Positions 27,379 to 37,259 of a DNA stretch of 64,000 bases are shown piece by piece. Under the pieces are notes generated by a model. That model was not told the origin of the DNA, made no database searches, and saw only the letters and a program-made list of their open reading frames with translations. Every line of letters starts with the position of its first letter. Position 1 is the first letter of the stretch. The DNA is from Acinetobacter zhairuonensis (GTDB lineage: Bacteria > Pseudomonadota > Gammaproteobacteria > Pseudomonadales > Moraxellaceae): positions 62,001-126,000 of the forward strand of contig NZ_JAKVIM010000008.1 in assembly GCF_022601715.1 (NCBI RefSeq). The letters run 5' to 3'. The position numbers were made by a program, and so were the translations under genes.

Positions 27379-29044
27379 ACGTATTGCCTAATAACACTTT
27401 CAGTAGACCTTGGGTCGAAGCATCAAACTCTGTCATATCAGTTTGCTGACCATTCAGTACTGGTAATAACTGATTGGCAATTTCTTTGCCTTTTTCCACG
27501 CCCCACTGATCAAAGGGATTAATATTCCAAATCACCGACTGCACAAACACTTTATGTTCATAGAGTGCAATCAGCATACCTAGTGTTTTGGGGTTTAACT
27601 CATTGATCAATATTGTTGTACTTGGCTGATTTCCCTCATATTTTTTATATTCTGGTAGATTTTCCACTTCATTCGCACACAATGCTTGATTACCAAACGC
27701 CAGTAATCTTGATTGCGCCAAACAGTTAGACAGAGCTAAATGATGTTGCTCAATGAGTGCTTCGGCATTTTCCACATAAGTAAATTGTTTTGCATTATAA
27801 CGCTGTACGGGTGCGATAAAATCACAACTCACCGCATGCGTCCCCTGATGCAGCAACTGATAGAACGCATGCTGTGCATTTGGCCCCACCTCGCCCCATA
27901 CAATTGGGCAAGTCGCAGATTCAACTTTTTGATGATTCCTCTGTAGAGATTTACCGTTGGATTCCATTTCGAGCTGCTGTAAATACGCAGCAAAATATTT
28001 CAACCGACCATCATAAGGCAGAACAGCATGGGTCTGCATATTCAGATAGTTAGTATTCCATACCCCTAATAAACCCATCAGCACAGGAATATTTTGCTCA
28101 AACGGTGCATTTTGAAAATGTTGATCCACCAAATGTGCACCCGAAAGTAGGGCTTTAAATCCGTCAACTCCAATTTGCAAAGCAATCGGTAATCCAATAC
28201 AAGACCAAAGAGAATAACGCCCTCCTACCCAGTCCCATAATAAGAACTGGTGATCAGGATGAATTCCCCAGGCCGTCATTTTTTCAGGTTTAGTTGATAC
28301 GCCAATAAAATGACTTTTAAGCACACAATCGCGTTGCCCTAAGCTTTTCTCCAGCCATTGGCGCACCGTTTCCGCATTCGACAAGGTATCAATTGTTCCA
28401 AATGATTTGGAAGAAATAATAAACAAGGTGGTTTCAGGTCTTAACTGATGTAAGAGCTCTGAAAGCTGGCTGCCATCCATGGTCGACACAAAATGGACAT
28501 TTAAGGGCTTCGCTGTTTGGACTTTAAAATCCGATAAGGCATGAGAGACCATCAAAGGACCCAAATCTGAGCCACCCACCCCAATATTCACCACATCTTG
28601 AATGACCTCACCCGTCACTCCACGATATTGTCCTGCATGTATTTTTTCCACCAAATCAAACATTCGGCCTAATTGTTCATGCACTTGCTGCGATAATTCA
28701 GGAAAAACATCGGAATCTTGAGGCAAGCGCAAAGCCCAATGCATCGCTGCACGTTGCTCGGTGTAATTAATTGTCTCAACTGAAAATAGACGACCGATCC
28801 AAGCTTTTAATTGTTTTGCTTCTGCTAATGAGAGCAATGCCTTTGTCACAAGCAAATTGACACGGTGCTTACTAAAATCAAAAAGCAAATCTTCACAACG
28901 CAAACTGAAGTTTTCAAAACGTTGTGGTTGCTCTGCAAAGAGCTGGTTCAAATGAACCAACTGCATTTGTTCCGCTAACTGCTGTAATTTTTGTTCAGTA
29001 GAAGGCAATGCGTGCTTAGGAAAATTTTCGATATTTTCTCTCAT
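27371..29044 (-). CDS. pgi: glucose-6-phosphate isomerase
   Basis: The 557-residue enzyme interconverts glucose-6- and fructose-6-phosphate and is a standard member (gpi) of the conserved end of Acinetobacter K loci. Signatures include [17 protein letters not shown] near residue 150 and the PGI signature 1 and 2 regions. In the latter, [15 protein letters not shown] lies near residue 500. Its start overlaps the ugd stop by 4 bases (ATGA). Its 3' end overlaps the gne1 relic. Confidence 0.96.
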   Translation of the reverse strand: MRENIENFPKHALPSTEQKLQQLAEQMQLVHLNQLFAEQPQRFENFSLRCEDLLFDFSKHRVNLLVTKALLSLAEAKQLKAWIGRLFSVETINYTEQRAAMHWALRLPQDSDVFPELSQQVHEQLGRMFDLVEKIHAGQYRGVTGEVIQDVVNIGVGGSDLGPLMVSHALSDFKVQTAKPLNVHFVSTMDGSQLSELLHQLRPETTLFIISSKSFGTIDTLSNAETVRQWLEKSLGQRDCVLKSHFIGVSTKPEKMTAWGIHPDHQFLLWDWVGGRYSLWSCIGLPIALQIGVDGFKALLSGAHLVDQHFQNAPFEQNIPVLMGLLGVWNTNYLNMQTHAVLPYDGRLKYFAAYLQQLEMESNGKSLQRNHQKVESATCPIVWGEVGPNAQHAFYQLLHQGTHAVSCDFIAPVQRYNAKQFTYVENAEALIEQHHLALSNCLAQSRLLAFGNQALCANEVENLPEYKKYEGNQPSTTILINELNPKTLGMLIALYEHKVFVQSVIWNINPFDQWGVEKGKEIANQLLPVLNGQQTDMTEFDASTQGLLKVLLGNTYD

Positions 29045-30306
29045 ACCCGACCAACTCCCTCATATGCAAAACCCTGCGCTTTGACATATAGAGGATCATA
29101 AATGTTACGTCCATCTAGAATAAGCGGATGACGCATAAATTGCTGTAGTTTTTTATAATCAGGGCTAGCGTATTGTTTCCATGCGGTGATCACACATAAG
29201 GCATCTGCATCTTGAGCTGCATCATAAGCATCTGTACACAAAATCAAATCTTCTCGATGACCATACTGTTGATATATTTCTTTCAGCGCTTGTGGATCAT
29301 GTAGTTTAATCTTCGCACCTTGTGCCCAGAGTGCATTCAGCATGGCATGAATTGGGGAGTTATGAATACTTGAGGTATTTTCTTTGAATGATGCGCCCCA
29401 AATTGCAACAACTTTATTTTTTAAATCTGAATGGTAATAACTCCAGAGTTTACGAAATAAAATTTCTTTTTGCTGCTCATTAATATCCAAAACCTGTTGT
29501 AACAGACGGCTTTTCGCACCACTTTTTGAAACTTCACTGGATAACGTCAAAATATCATGCGAAAAATTTTCACCACCGAAACCGACTCCAGGTGATAAAT
29601 AAGTTGAACCGATTCGCGAATCCGCACCCATACCCTGCGTCACATTCACAATATCAATGCCTAATTTTTCAGCTACCAGAGCAAGGTCATTGATATAGCT
29701 AATTCGAGTCGCCAGCATTCCCGAGATACTCAGCTTCGTAAATTCAGCATCTAGAATCGGCATGAATAAATATTGGTTAGTTGTACTAAATATAGGTCGT
29801 AACAACTCTTCAATCATAGTTCTAGCGGGGGCTTCCTCTACCCCAACAATAATCTGCTTTAAATGCAGCACACTATTAATGGCATTCCCCTCCTGAATCA
29901 CATCAGGTAAGTAGACCCAGTAATCTTGAGGCGAAATCTCGCTAAGCTTATTTGTAGCATTTAATCCAAAAGTTGCAGCATTAATCATCAATCTTGGATG
30001 AATAATCGGTTTTAAAGCCAATGTCTTGAGGGTCTGAACCGCGATCTCAATCTCTGTTGGGCTATAACAAAAGAAATAAACATCTACATCCAAAGGGAGT
30101 TCAACTACAGCACAATAAAGAAGCTGTCCCAATTTATGTTGTCGATTAAGACGAGAATTTACATCTTCATCTAAATACTGAACCCGTTTCTGATGGGAGT
30201 GCTCATTAGTTTGTTGACTGCACCAATAGACTTGATTGCCATATTCGGATAACAATACAGCCATGACACCTGCATTCAGTGTCGCACCTAATATTGCAAC
30301 TTTCAT
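29041..30306 (-). CDS. ugd: UDP-glucose 6-dehydrogenase family protein lacking the catalytic Cys
   Basis: The 421-residue protein has the UDP-glucose/GDP-mannose dehydrogenase layout (N-terminal NAD domain, central helical dimer domain, C-terminal UDP domain) and holds the usual K-locus ugd position between galU and pgi. The active-site loop, normally GFGGSCFPKD, reads [10 protein letters not shown]: Asn247 stands where the catalytic Cys should be and the following Pro-Lys is Ser-His. The NAD-binding loop is also unusual ([12 protein letters not shown] instead of GxGYVG). It may therefore not make UDP-glucuronic acid. I recall the same loop in other Acinetobacter K-locus Ugd proteins, but cannot verify that here. 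A second dehydrogenase with an intact Cys lies at 31962. Confidence 0.85.
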   Translation of the reverse strand: MKVAILGATLNAGVMAVLLSEYGNQVYWCSQQTNEHSHQKRVQYLDEDVNSRLNRQHKLGQLLYCAVVELPLDVDVYFFCYSPTEIEIAVQTLKTLALKPIIHPRLMINAATFGLNATNKLSEISPQDYWVYLPDVIQEGNAINSVLHLKQIIVGVEEAPARTMIEELLRPIFSTTNQYLFMPILDAEFTKLSISGMLATRISYINDLALVAEKLGIDIVNVTQGMGADSRIGSTYLSPGVGFGGENFSHDILTLSSEVSKSGAKSRLLQQVLDINEQQKEILFRKLWSYYHSDLKNKVVAIWGASFKENTSSIHNSPIHAMLNALWAQGAKIKLHDPQALKEIYQQYGHREDLILCTDAYDAAQDADALCVITAWKQYASPDYKKLQQFMRHPLILDGRNIYDPLYVKAQGFAYEGVGRV

Positions 30307-30328
30307 AATTCACCCACCGCACTTATTT

Positions 30329-31207
30329 TTATTCGACATTCAATTCGGCAATCAACTGCTTGAATTCGTGCCCTAATTGAGGATGTGCAATACCATAATG
30401 CAAAACAGCCTTCAAATAGCCGAGTTTACTGCCACAGTCAAAAGTCTCGCCTTTCATTCGATAAGCCTCAACTAAATCAGTACGCTGCAACATTGCAATT
30501 GCATCGGTCAACTGGATTTCATTTCCTGCACCCTTCGGAGTTTGCTCCAGTAACTGCATAATTTTGGCTGGTAGAATATAACGCCCAACAACAGATAAAT
30601 TTGAAGGTGCTGTCCCTACAGCTGGTTTTTCTACAATGCCTTGCATAGTGATACTTTCACCTTCTAAAGGCGAGCTGGCAACATCCACAATTCCATATTG
30701 ATCCACCAAATGCTCAGGAACTGCTTCAACCATAATTTGTGCTGCTTGTGCAGTCTCATAACGCTGAATCATACTGGCAAGATCATTTTGGTCTGATTTG
30801 GCTTTAACCAATACATCTGGAAGCAGTACAGCAAAATCATCAGTTCCAATAATGCTTTTGGCACACAAAACAGCATGGCCGAGCCCTAAGGGCTGTGGCT
30901 GACGTACACTCACTACACTCACATGTGAAGGTAGGATTTCAGTAATTTCTTTCAAAAGATCAGTTTTATTTTTCTGCGCTAAGGTCGTTTCGAGTTCAAA
31001 ATTTCGATCAAAATAATTTTCAATTGAAGCTTTGGAAGAATGCGTGACTAAAATAATTTGTTCGATTCCTGCTTGAACCGCCTCACGCACAACATATTCA
31101 ATTGCTGGACGATCGACCACGGTCACCATTTCTTTAGGAATAGATTTACTTGCAGGTAAAAAACGCGTACCTAAACCAGCAACAGGTAAGATTGCTTTTT
31201 TAATCAT
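30329..31207 (-). CDS. galU: UTP-glucose-1-phosphate uridylyltransferase
   Basis: GalU makes UDP-glucose from glucose-1-phosphate, feeding GalE and Ugd. The 292-residue protein has the nucleotidyltransferase start PVAGLGTRFLPASKSIPKEM, the PLGLGHAV motif, and a VEKP segment. It sits in the itrA-galU-ugd-pgi block of the K locus, 22 bases upstream of ugd. Confidence 0.97.
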   Translation of the reverse strand: MIKKAILPVAGLGTRFLPASKSIPKEMVTVVDRPAIEYVVREAVQAGIEQIILVTHSSKASIENYFDRNFELETTLAQKNKTDLLKEITEILPSHVSVVSVRQPQPLGLGHAVLCAKSIIGTDDFAVLLPDVLVKAKSDQNDLASMIQRYETAQAAQIMVEAVPEHLVDQYGIVDVASSPLEGESITMQGIVEKPAVGTAPSNLSVVGRYILPAKIMQLLEQTPKGAGNEIQLTDAIAMLQRTDLVEAYRMKGETFDCGSKLGYLKAVLHYGIAHPQLGHEFKQLIAELNVE

Positions 31208-31244
31208 TTGTAGAAATCACAGCATATTAGATAAATGTTTGAGA

Positions 31245-31853
31245 TTATACATCAACTTTTTCTGTAGTTTTAGAAAACCGACTTGCACCAACGACCTGAT
31301 TGGGTGCATTAATACCTTCTTTTTTAAGCATGACTAAAACTGTTTTAAACATAATTTTAAAGTCTAATGCTAGCGTCTGTGTATTTACATATTCAATGTC
31401 TAATTTAAATTTATCTTCCCAATCCAAATTATTGCGACCACTGACTTGAGCAAGCCCAGTCATGCCAGGGCGGACCTCATGACGTCTCATCTGTTCTGGG
31501 GTATAATGTTCAAGAAATTCTTTTAATTGCGGTCTTGGACCAACAATGCTCATATCCCCTTTTAACACGTTAAAAAGTTGAGGCATTTCGTCCAATGTAG
31601 TGGAGCGCAATTTTTGACCAAAAGGAGTAATACGCTTTTCATCAGACAGAGGATTACCCTCTCGATCAAAAGCGTCCGTCATAGAACGAAACTTAATCAT
31701 CTTAAATAGTTTTCCATCTTTACCAGGACGCTCTTGGCAGAAAAAAATAGGCGAACCTAAATTTTTACGTACTTTATAACAAACAATGAGGAAAATCGGA
31801 GACAATAATATTAGTGCTATTAGTGAAATCAGTATATCTAATAATCGTTTCAT
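31245..31853 (-). CDS. itrA: initiating sugar-1-phosphate transferase, ItrA type (module A)
   Basis: This phosphoglycosyl transferase loads the first sugar of the module A unit onto undecaprenyl phosphate. The 202-residue protein has one N-terminal hydrophobic helix, MIKFRSM, the catalytic TTLDEMPQLFNV, GDMSIVGPRP, and RPGMTGLAQVSGRN. It directly precedes galU, the standard itr position. ItrA enzymes of Acinetobacter usually use GalNAc- or GlcNAc-1-phosphate; which one is used here is not readable. Confidence 0.92.
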   Translation of the reverse strand: MKRLLDILISLIALILLSPIFLIVCYKVRKNLGSPIFFCQERPGKDGKLFKMIKFRSMTDAFDREGNPLSDEKRITPFGQKLRSTTLDEMPQLFNVLKGDMSIVGPRPQLKEFLEHYTPEQMRRHEVRPGMTGLAQVSGRNNLDWEDKFKLDIEYVNTQTLALDFKIMFKTVLVMLKKEGINAPNQVVGASRFSKTTEKVDV

Positions 31854-31961
31854 AGTATCAAACTCAAATTTTTAACTAACATTATTTTAAATAACCTTTA
31901 AAATCAATAATATAAAAAACACTCGTTTTCATGAAGAGCTTTTTTTTACTACATACCAATG

Positions 31962-33134
31962 TTAATCTTGATTAAAAATATCTCTAGTATAAACCTTTTC
32001 AATCACATCGAGTAAATCATCATTCAAGCGATTAGACAGAATCACATCACTATCCATTTTAAAATTGTTCAAATCTTTCTCTACAAGACACTGATTAAAT
32101 TCATTTACTTTCAAAGTAGGTTCATAGATGATTACTCTTATATCATGCTGCAATAACTTCTCAATAATTTTTTCAACAGCAGAAGATCTAAAGTTATCAG
32201 ATCCATGTTTCATAATAAGACGGAATACACCAACAACTTTGGGATTCTTGGCTAAAATTGCATTAACAATAAAGTTTTTACGTGTATTATTTGCTTCTAC
32301 CACCGCAGTAATAATTTTATTAGGAACATCCGCATAGTTTGCCAATAGCTGCTTTGTGTCTTTTGGTAAACAATAGCCACCATAACCGAAAGAAGGATTA
32401 TTATAATAATTCCCAATACGCGAATCTAAACATATTCCTTCAATAATTTGCTTAGTTTCCAAATTCTTTATTTCAGCATATGTATCTAATTCATTGAAAA
32501 ATGAAACTCTCATAGCCAAATACGTATTAGCAAAAAGCTTGATTGCTTCTGCTTCAGTTGGATCTGTTAATAGAATTGGGATATCCTTTTTTAGAGCTCC
32601 TTGCAACAACAGATTAGCAAAGTTCTTAGCACGATCTGATTGTTCTCCTACAATAATTCGAGAAGGAAAAAGATTATCGTGCAAAGCCTTCCCCTCACGC
32701 AGGAATTCAGGAGAAAAAATAATATTTGAAGTATTATATTTCTTCCTAACAGACTCAACAAATCCTACAGGAATTGTTGATTTTATTATAATTAGTGCAT
32801 CTTTATTTACAAATATTACTTGTTCAATGACAGATTCAACAGAGAATGTGTTGAAATAATTTTTATCTTCATCGTAATCAGTAGGAGTTGCGACAATAAC
32901 AATATCTGAACGTTCAAAGGCATCTTTATAATTCATTGTTGCTTCTAAATTCAGTTTTTTATTTTTCAAATATTCAATTATTTCACGATCATGAATAGGG
33001 GATCTACGTTGATTTACTAATTGAATACGATTTTCATCTGTATCGACTGCAATTACTTGATTATGTTGAGAAAGTAAAATTGCATTTGATAACCCAACAT
33101 AACCAAGCCCAACAACAGATACTATTAAAGACAT
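31962..33134 (-). CDS. ugd: UDP-glucose 6-dehydrogenase (second copy, catalytic Cys present)
   Basis: The 390-residue protein has the NAD loop VGLGYVGLSN at the N-terminus, VATPTDYDEDKN, SPEFLREGKA, and the active-site loop FGYGGYCLPKD with Cys255. This is the short form of UDP-glucose dehydrogenase, as in E. coli Ugd, and should supply UDP-glucuronate. It is not closely similar to the K-locus ugd at 29041. It lies between a GT2 gene and itrA, so glucuronic acid may be part of the module A unit. Confidence 0.93.
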   Translation of the reverse strand: MSLIVSVVGLGYVGLSNAILLSQHNQVIAVDTDENRIQLVNQRRSPIHDREIIEYLKNKKLNLEATMNYKDAFERSDIVIVATPTDYDEDKNYFNTFSVESVIEQVIFVNKDALIIIKSTIPVGFVESVRKKYNTSNIIFSPEFLREGKALHDNLFPSRIIVGEQSDRAKNFANLLLQGALKKDIPILLTDPTEAEAIKLFANTYLAMRVSFFNELDTYAEIKNLETKQIIEGICLDSRIGNYYNNPSFGYGGYCLPKDTKQLLANYADVPNKIITAVVEANNTRKNFIVNAILAKNPKVVGVFRLIMKHGSDNFRSSAVEKIIEKLLQHDIRVIIYEPTLKVNEFNQCLVEKDLNNFKMDSDVILSNRLNDDLLDVIEKVYTRDIFNQD

Positions 33135-33149
33135 TAAATAATCCTATTT

Positions 33150-33932
33150 TTAAATATTAAATATATTAGCAATAAAAGGTAATTTCGAACGAATTATACC
33201 TTTAAGCATATAATGAGAGAAACAATAAATAGATTGAATAAAGGATAGATTTTCTATATGGCGATATAAATACCAATTGTACTGAGCTGCTTTAAACTTA
33301 TTCGCTGAAATTGAATCAGAGCGCACCGTGTAACTTGCTAAATCTACATTAAGACCATAAGCATAAGGAGTTAATTTCAAAATTTTTAACCATAATGCGA
33401 AGTCTTGGCGTTTTCTAATTAATGGAAATTCAACTTTGCCTATTTTTTTTGTATCGTACATTGCAGTAAGACAACCAATCACACAAGTTTTTAAGAGCTG
33501 ACTATAGGCAACTTTTAGTGGTATATTTACCGTAGATAAAAAATCCCCGACTTCATTGACTTTATGGTATTTTGTATAAGTTAATGCATAACCATTTTCA
33601 ATCATAAAAGTGACTTGTTTATTGAGTTTATCAGGATGCCAAGTATCATCACTATCTAAGAATGCAATAAAGCGTCCTTGGGCCTGTTGAATTCCTGTGT
33701 TACGAGCAACTGCTGCACCAGAATTTTTTTCTAAACAAATAAGCTTAATTCTATTATCCTGATGTATATATTTTTCTATTACAGATAAAGAGTTATCACT
33801 TGAACAATCATCAATAATAATCAACTCCCAATCAGAGTAATTTTGACTCAAAACAGAATTTATAGTTTTCTCGATAAATAATGAAGAGTTAAATGATGGC
33901 ATAATTACCGAAACCAAGTATCTATTTTGCAT
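33150..33932 (-). CDS. family 2 glycosyltransferase (module A)
   Basis: The ~260-residue GT-A enzyme shows VSVIMPSFNSSLFIEKTI, the IDDCSSDNS nucleotide site, and a DSDDTWHPDKL metal motif. It should transfer one sugar of the module A unit in the cytoplasm. Two starts are possible: ATG at 33932, or GTG at 33941, which overlaps the wzy stop by 4 bases (GTGA). Neither has a good ribosome site. Confidence 0.9.
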   Translation of the reverse strand: MQNRYLVSVIMPSFNSSLFIEKTINSVLSQNYSDWELIIIDDCSSDNSLSVIEKYIHQDNRIKLICLEKNSGAAVARNTGIQQAQGRFIAFLDSDDTWHPDKLNKQVTFMIENGYALTYTKYHKVNEVGDFLSTVNIPLKVAYSQLLKTCVIGCLTAMYDTKKIGKVEFPLIRKRQDFALWLKILKLTPYAYGLNVDLASYTVRSDSISANKFKAAQYNWYLYRHIENLSFIQSIYCFSHYMLKGIIRSKLPFIANIFNI

Positions 33933-33937
33933 AACAT

Positions 33938-35131
33938 TCACACTATTTTAGTATTTAAAATAAATTTAAGAAAACAATAAGACATTATCATATACAAAAA
34001 AACTGGAAAACTAAATAATGTTAAAAAAGATGAAGAATTTAACCAGGACAAAATTACCGCGGCAGTAAAAATATAATACATACAAGTTCTTAAAATATCA
34101 CCCTTGTAAATAAATAAATCAATCTTATTTAAGAAAAAAGAAATAATAACCCCAGAAAAAATTGCGTAGATCCAGTAAAAACTCCCTAATATATAAACTG
34201 CCTCACCAAAATTAGTAACAGTAACATTAGTTGTTCCTGAAATAGCCTTCTCCCAATTTGGATAAACCATATATGTTATCTTTCTAGATAAATTAGAATC
34301 CAAAACATCTACAGAATTAAACTTCAGACCAAAAACATGCTCACTAATAGTATTACCAAAAAGATTATATAAAAGTTTAGAAGATTGATCTATATCAACA
34401 CCATTAGCAAAATAATTCCAGACACCTATAGTACCAAACGCAGACATTACAGTCATTCTATGAATAATAAAATAAAATGCGTCATTATAGCTAGAGTAAT
34501 TCATGACTTGTCTTGTTGTAAAAGTTAAAATCACTAATACAATAGGAGTAATATACAAAACAACCTTTATAATATTTTTTTTATAAAACAGTAAAAGAAA
34601 TACAGGAATTAAAGTAAATATAACAACAAACTTATACCCTGTAAAAAATGCGCTTAAAACACCCAAAAAATAGATAACATAACAAATTTTCTTACTAATT
34701 TTTTTATTGGTAATAAAGATTATTGTTGTCAACAATATTATTAAAGGAGTTGCATATATAGTAATCCACTTATATAAAAAACCTAAAGGACCAAATCCAA
34801 CCCTAATATCCCCTCGATTTTGCCCCTTAAAAAGATAATCATAACCAGAAAAAATAAAGACAAAACAGCAAAAAATTATCATTATAACTAGCATACGTCT
34901 CAAACTTCTAGTATCTTTAGTAGATGGTAAAAATGATATTAAATTAATTTCCTTCTTTAAATATAAAAAAAACACTATTGAAAATACTATTAAAGCGTAT
35001 ATCAAATTATTTACAAATAGCTGCCACGTTACATCTCCTGCAACAACCATGTCACCACTAAGCAATAAATATAACTCTCCAATAACAGGCATAAATAAAT
35101 ATGCAGCGATGATAAGTATTAACAGTTGCAT
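33938..35131 (-). CDS. wzy: Wzy-type oligosaccharide repeat-unit polymerase (module A)
   Basis: The 397-residue, very AT-rich protein has about 10-12 membrane segments and a large periplasmic loop (residues ~215-320). Its location next to wzx and its topology point to Wzy, which polymerises repeat units in the periplasm. It lacks the EpsG signature of the module B polymerase. It overlaps the wzx end by 13 bases. Confidence 0.8.
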   Translation of the reverse strand: MQLLILIIAAYLFMPVIGELYLLLSGDMVVAGDVTWQLFVNNLIYALIVFSIVFFLYLKKEINLISFLPSTKDTRSLRRMLVIMIIFCCFVFIFSGYDYLFKGQNRGDIRVGFGPLGFLYKWITIYATPLIILLTTIIFITNKKISKKICYVIYFLGVLSAFFTGYKFVVIFTLIPVFLLLFYKKNIIKVVLYITPIVLVILTFTTRQVMNYSSYNDAFYFIIHRMTVMSAFGTIGVWNYFANGVDIDQSSKLLYNLFGNTISEHVFGLKFNSVDVLDSNLSRKITYMVYPNWEKAISGTTNVTVTNFGEAVYILGSFYWIYAIFSGVIISFFLNKIDLFIYKGDILRTCMYYIFTAAVILSWLNSSSFLTLFSFPVFLYMIMSYCFLKFILNTKIV

Positions 35132-36345
35132 TTAAGAACCCTAACATTAAATAAATTTTTACCTAGAATATAGAGATATAATAAAAAAATCTGCACCAAA
35201 TTACAAATAAGAATTGAATATGGCACTTTATAAATACTAATGTTTGAAAAATAATAAAGTGAAATCAAGTAACAAAGCAATGAAAAAAATGAAATTATAC
35301 TTATTACCAAAACCTTACCATGATAAAATAAATAATTAACAACAATAAGGTATGGAAGAATGAGCATAAAAGCAGCTGAGAAAATAATAGTATATTGTTT
35401 TACACCTTGAAATCCTTCCCCCAAAATAAGAGCATAAATATTATCATTTATTAAAGAAAAAAATATTGGAGGTAAAGGAACTATACAAAAACTAACAAGT
35501 GAAAAAAGTAAAATTTTTCTCTCTCTTATTTTTTTATTTTTCAAAAAATCAAAGTAGTATGGTAACAATGCTTTATTCAAAGCCATTAATCCAACAGATA
35601 CAATGCTTGCTAACTGCACTCCCGCTGAGTAAACCCCCAACTTTTCAGAGTCGAAATAATTATATATATAAATTTTATCAAATTGACCTTTTGCAAACAT
35701 ACTAAATTGATGCAAAAGTAATGGAATACCAAAGGATAAAAAGTATATTAGCATTATTTTAATTTTTCTTACTCTGAAGTTTTCTTTTTTATTTCTACTA
35801 AAATTAATATATGAAATTATAAATCCTAAAAAATAAGAAAATAAAAAAGAGAACATCCACGATTTAAGATTATCCAACACACCATAATTAAAAAAATATA
35901 TTAAACTAAATACTAAAGCAAATGAATTAATACATTGGAGAAAAAAATACTGGATTGCTTTTTTTTGACACTGCCTAAGTGACAACTGAACATTAAACAA
36001 CGACTGGAAAGATGCAATTAATGTGAGAATTATATAATCCATCTTACCAATTACATAAAAAAATAAAATTAGAAAAAATGTAATTAAAAAGTTATATAGA
36101 TAACAGACATTAACAATAGAAATCAAAGATTTCTTGCCGTATTTATAATAATATCTTGTAATCGCACCCTCTTGACTCATACTAACAAAAATTAAAATTA
36201 GCAAAATCACAGTCTGATAATAACTAACAACCCCATAATCTGAAGCACCCATTATTCTGGTTAGATATGGTATAACCAAGAAAGGTGTTATTTTTGATAT
36301 AAACTCTGCTAATAAATATGTAACTCCATCCTTTAAAATCGACAT
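35119..36345 (-). CDS. wzx: Wzx-type flippase (module A)
   Basis: The ~408-residue protein has about 12 membrane segments with the MOP/PST start ITPFLVIPYLTRIMGASDYG near residue 20. It should flip the undecaprenyl-linked repeat unit. I chose the ATG at 36345 with upstream GAAGG; the frame is open to a TTG at 36378 that would overlap the preceding gene. Neighbours are wzy and the polysialyltransferase-like gene. Confidence 0.88.
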   Translation of the reverse strand: MSILKDGVTYLLAEFISKITPFLVIPYLTRIMGASDYGVVSYYQTVILLILIFVSMSQEGAITRYYYKYGKKSLISIVNVCYLYNFLITFFLILFFYVIGKMDYIILTLIASFQSLFNVQLSLRQCQKKAIQYFFLQCINSFALVFSLIYFFNYGVLDNLKSWMFSFLFSYFLGFIISYINFSRNKKENFRVRKIKIMLIYFLSFGIPLLLHQFSMFAKGQFDKIYIYNYFDSEKLGVYSAGVQLASIVSVGLMALNKALLPYYFDFLKNKKIRERKILLFSLVSFCIVPLPPIFFSLINDNIYALILGEGFQGVKQYTIIFSAAFMLILPYLIVVNYLFYHGKVLVISIISFFSLLCYLISLYYFSNISIYKVPYSILICNLVQIFLLYLYILGKNLFNVRVLKCNC

Positions 36346-36367
36346 GTTTTTTAACAAACCTTCACAC

Positions 36368-37258
36368 TTAAAATTCAATTATATTAATAGAAGTTTCTTT
36401 AAAATAGCTATAAATAACATCTATTTCCTCTAAATTATTCACCTTACTATAAAAACTGTAACACTCAACATTTGGAATCATATTTTTTAATGTAATCAAT
36501 GCAGTTGAATAACAAGAATATATCTTACTTGGTAATTCATTACTTGATAATATGAAAAATAATTCAACCGGCATTTCAATTTTTAAAATCTTTATATTTG
36601 AAATACCCTTTATATTTTCAATATCTTCAACTCTATGAGGAATATATATTAATGGGCTTTCTTTTGAGTATTGTTTTGCAACCATATTAACACATTTTAT
36701 ATAATCCTCTTTGCTGAATCCAATCATCTTTTCTACTGGTTGACCAATAAAATACGAACTATGTGTTCTGCTTTTCTCTAAATAATTTTTAATAGCATTA
36801 AATTCATTTTTATATATTTTCTGTTTACCAATTCCACTGATGTTGAAAAATGTAAAAAAATTAAGCTCATTAATTTTTCTTTGTTCAATTTTCTTTTGTA
36901 TACGCAACGTAGCCAATCCATCATCTAAATAGATATACTCCTTCCCCCATAAAAATAAATTTATGAATTTTATAAATGATGAACATGCACTTCCAAAATA
37001 TATTATTTCATATTTTCTAAAAAATACTTTAATCCATAATGACAAATTAAAAATAAAATCTATTTTTACATGATTTGGTCTGAGAGTAAAAAAAACACAT
37101 TTCAATCCTAGAAAATCTATGCAGTTTCTTAGATGCTTATCATTATCCCCTCTACCACTCAAGCGAATTAATAGCAGGTAATGGTCTTTCTTATTTAAGT
37201 TTATCGATTCAAATGCACAAATGAGCTGTAATGGTGACTCAACTATATATAAATTCAT
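36368..37258 (-). CDS. polysialyltransferase-like glycosyltransferase (probable nonulosonic acid transferase)
   Basis: The 296-residue protein starts MNLYIVESPLQLICAFESI, the N-terminal form of the POLYST / GT52-type sialyltransferase-like families. It contains a YLDDGLATL segment resembling the (D/E)-(D/E)-G motif near residue 115, and IPHRVED resembling the HP motif near residue 205; both motifs are conserved among bacterial sialyltransferases. It directly follows the CMP-nonulosonate synthetase gene with one base between. It is therefore the best candidate for transferring the activated legionaminic-type sugar. Arg replaces the Pro of the HP motif. The assignment rests on motifs and context. 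Confidence 0.72.
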   Translation of the reverse strand: MNLYIVESPLQLICAFESINLNKKDHYLLLIRLSGRGDNDKHLRNCIDFLGLKCVFFTLRPNHVKIDFIFNLSLWIKVFFRKYEIIYFGSACSSFIKFINLFLWGKEYIYLDDGLATLRIQKKIEQRKINELNFFTFFNISGIGKQKIYKNEFNAIKNYLEKSRTHSSYFIGQPVEKMIGFSKEDYIKCVNMVAKQYSKESPLIYIPHRVEDIENIKGISNIKILKIEMPVELFFILSSNELPSKIYSCYSTALITLKNMIPNVECYSFYSKVNNLEEIDVIYSYFKETSINIIEF

Positions 37259-37259
37259 A

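Noticed and set aside
29041-33134. Duplicate ugd genes as a recent duplication
   Set aside because: The two proteins differ in length, NAD loop and active-site loop, so they are distant relatives and not a fresh copy.
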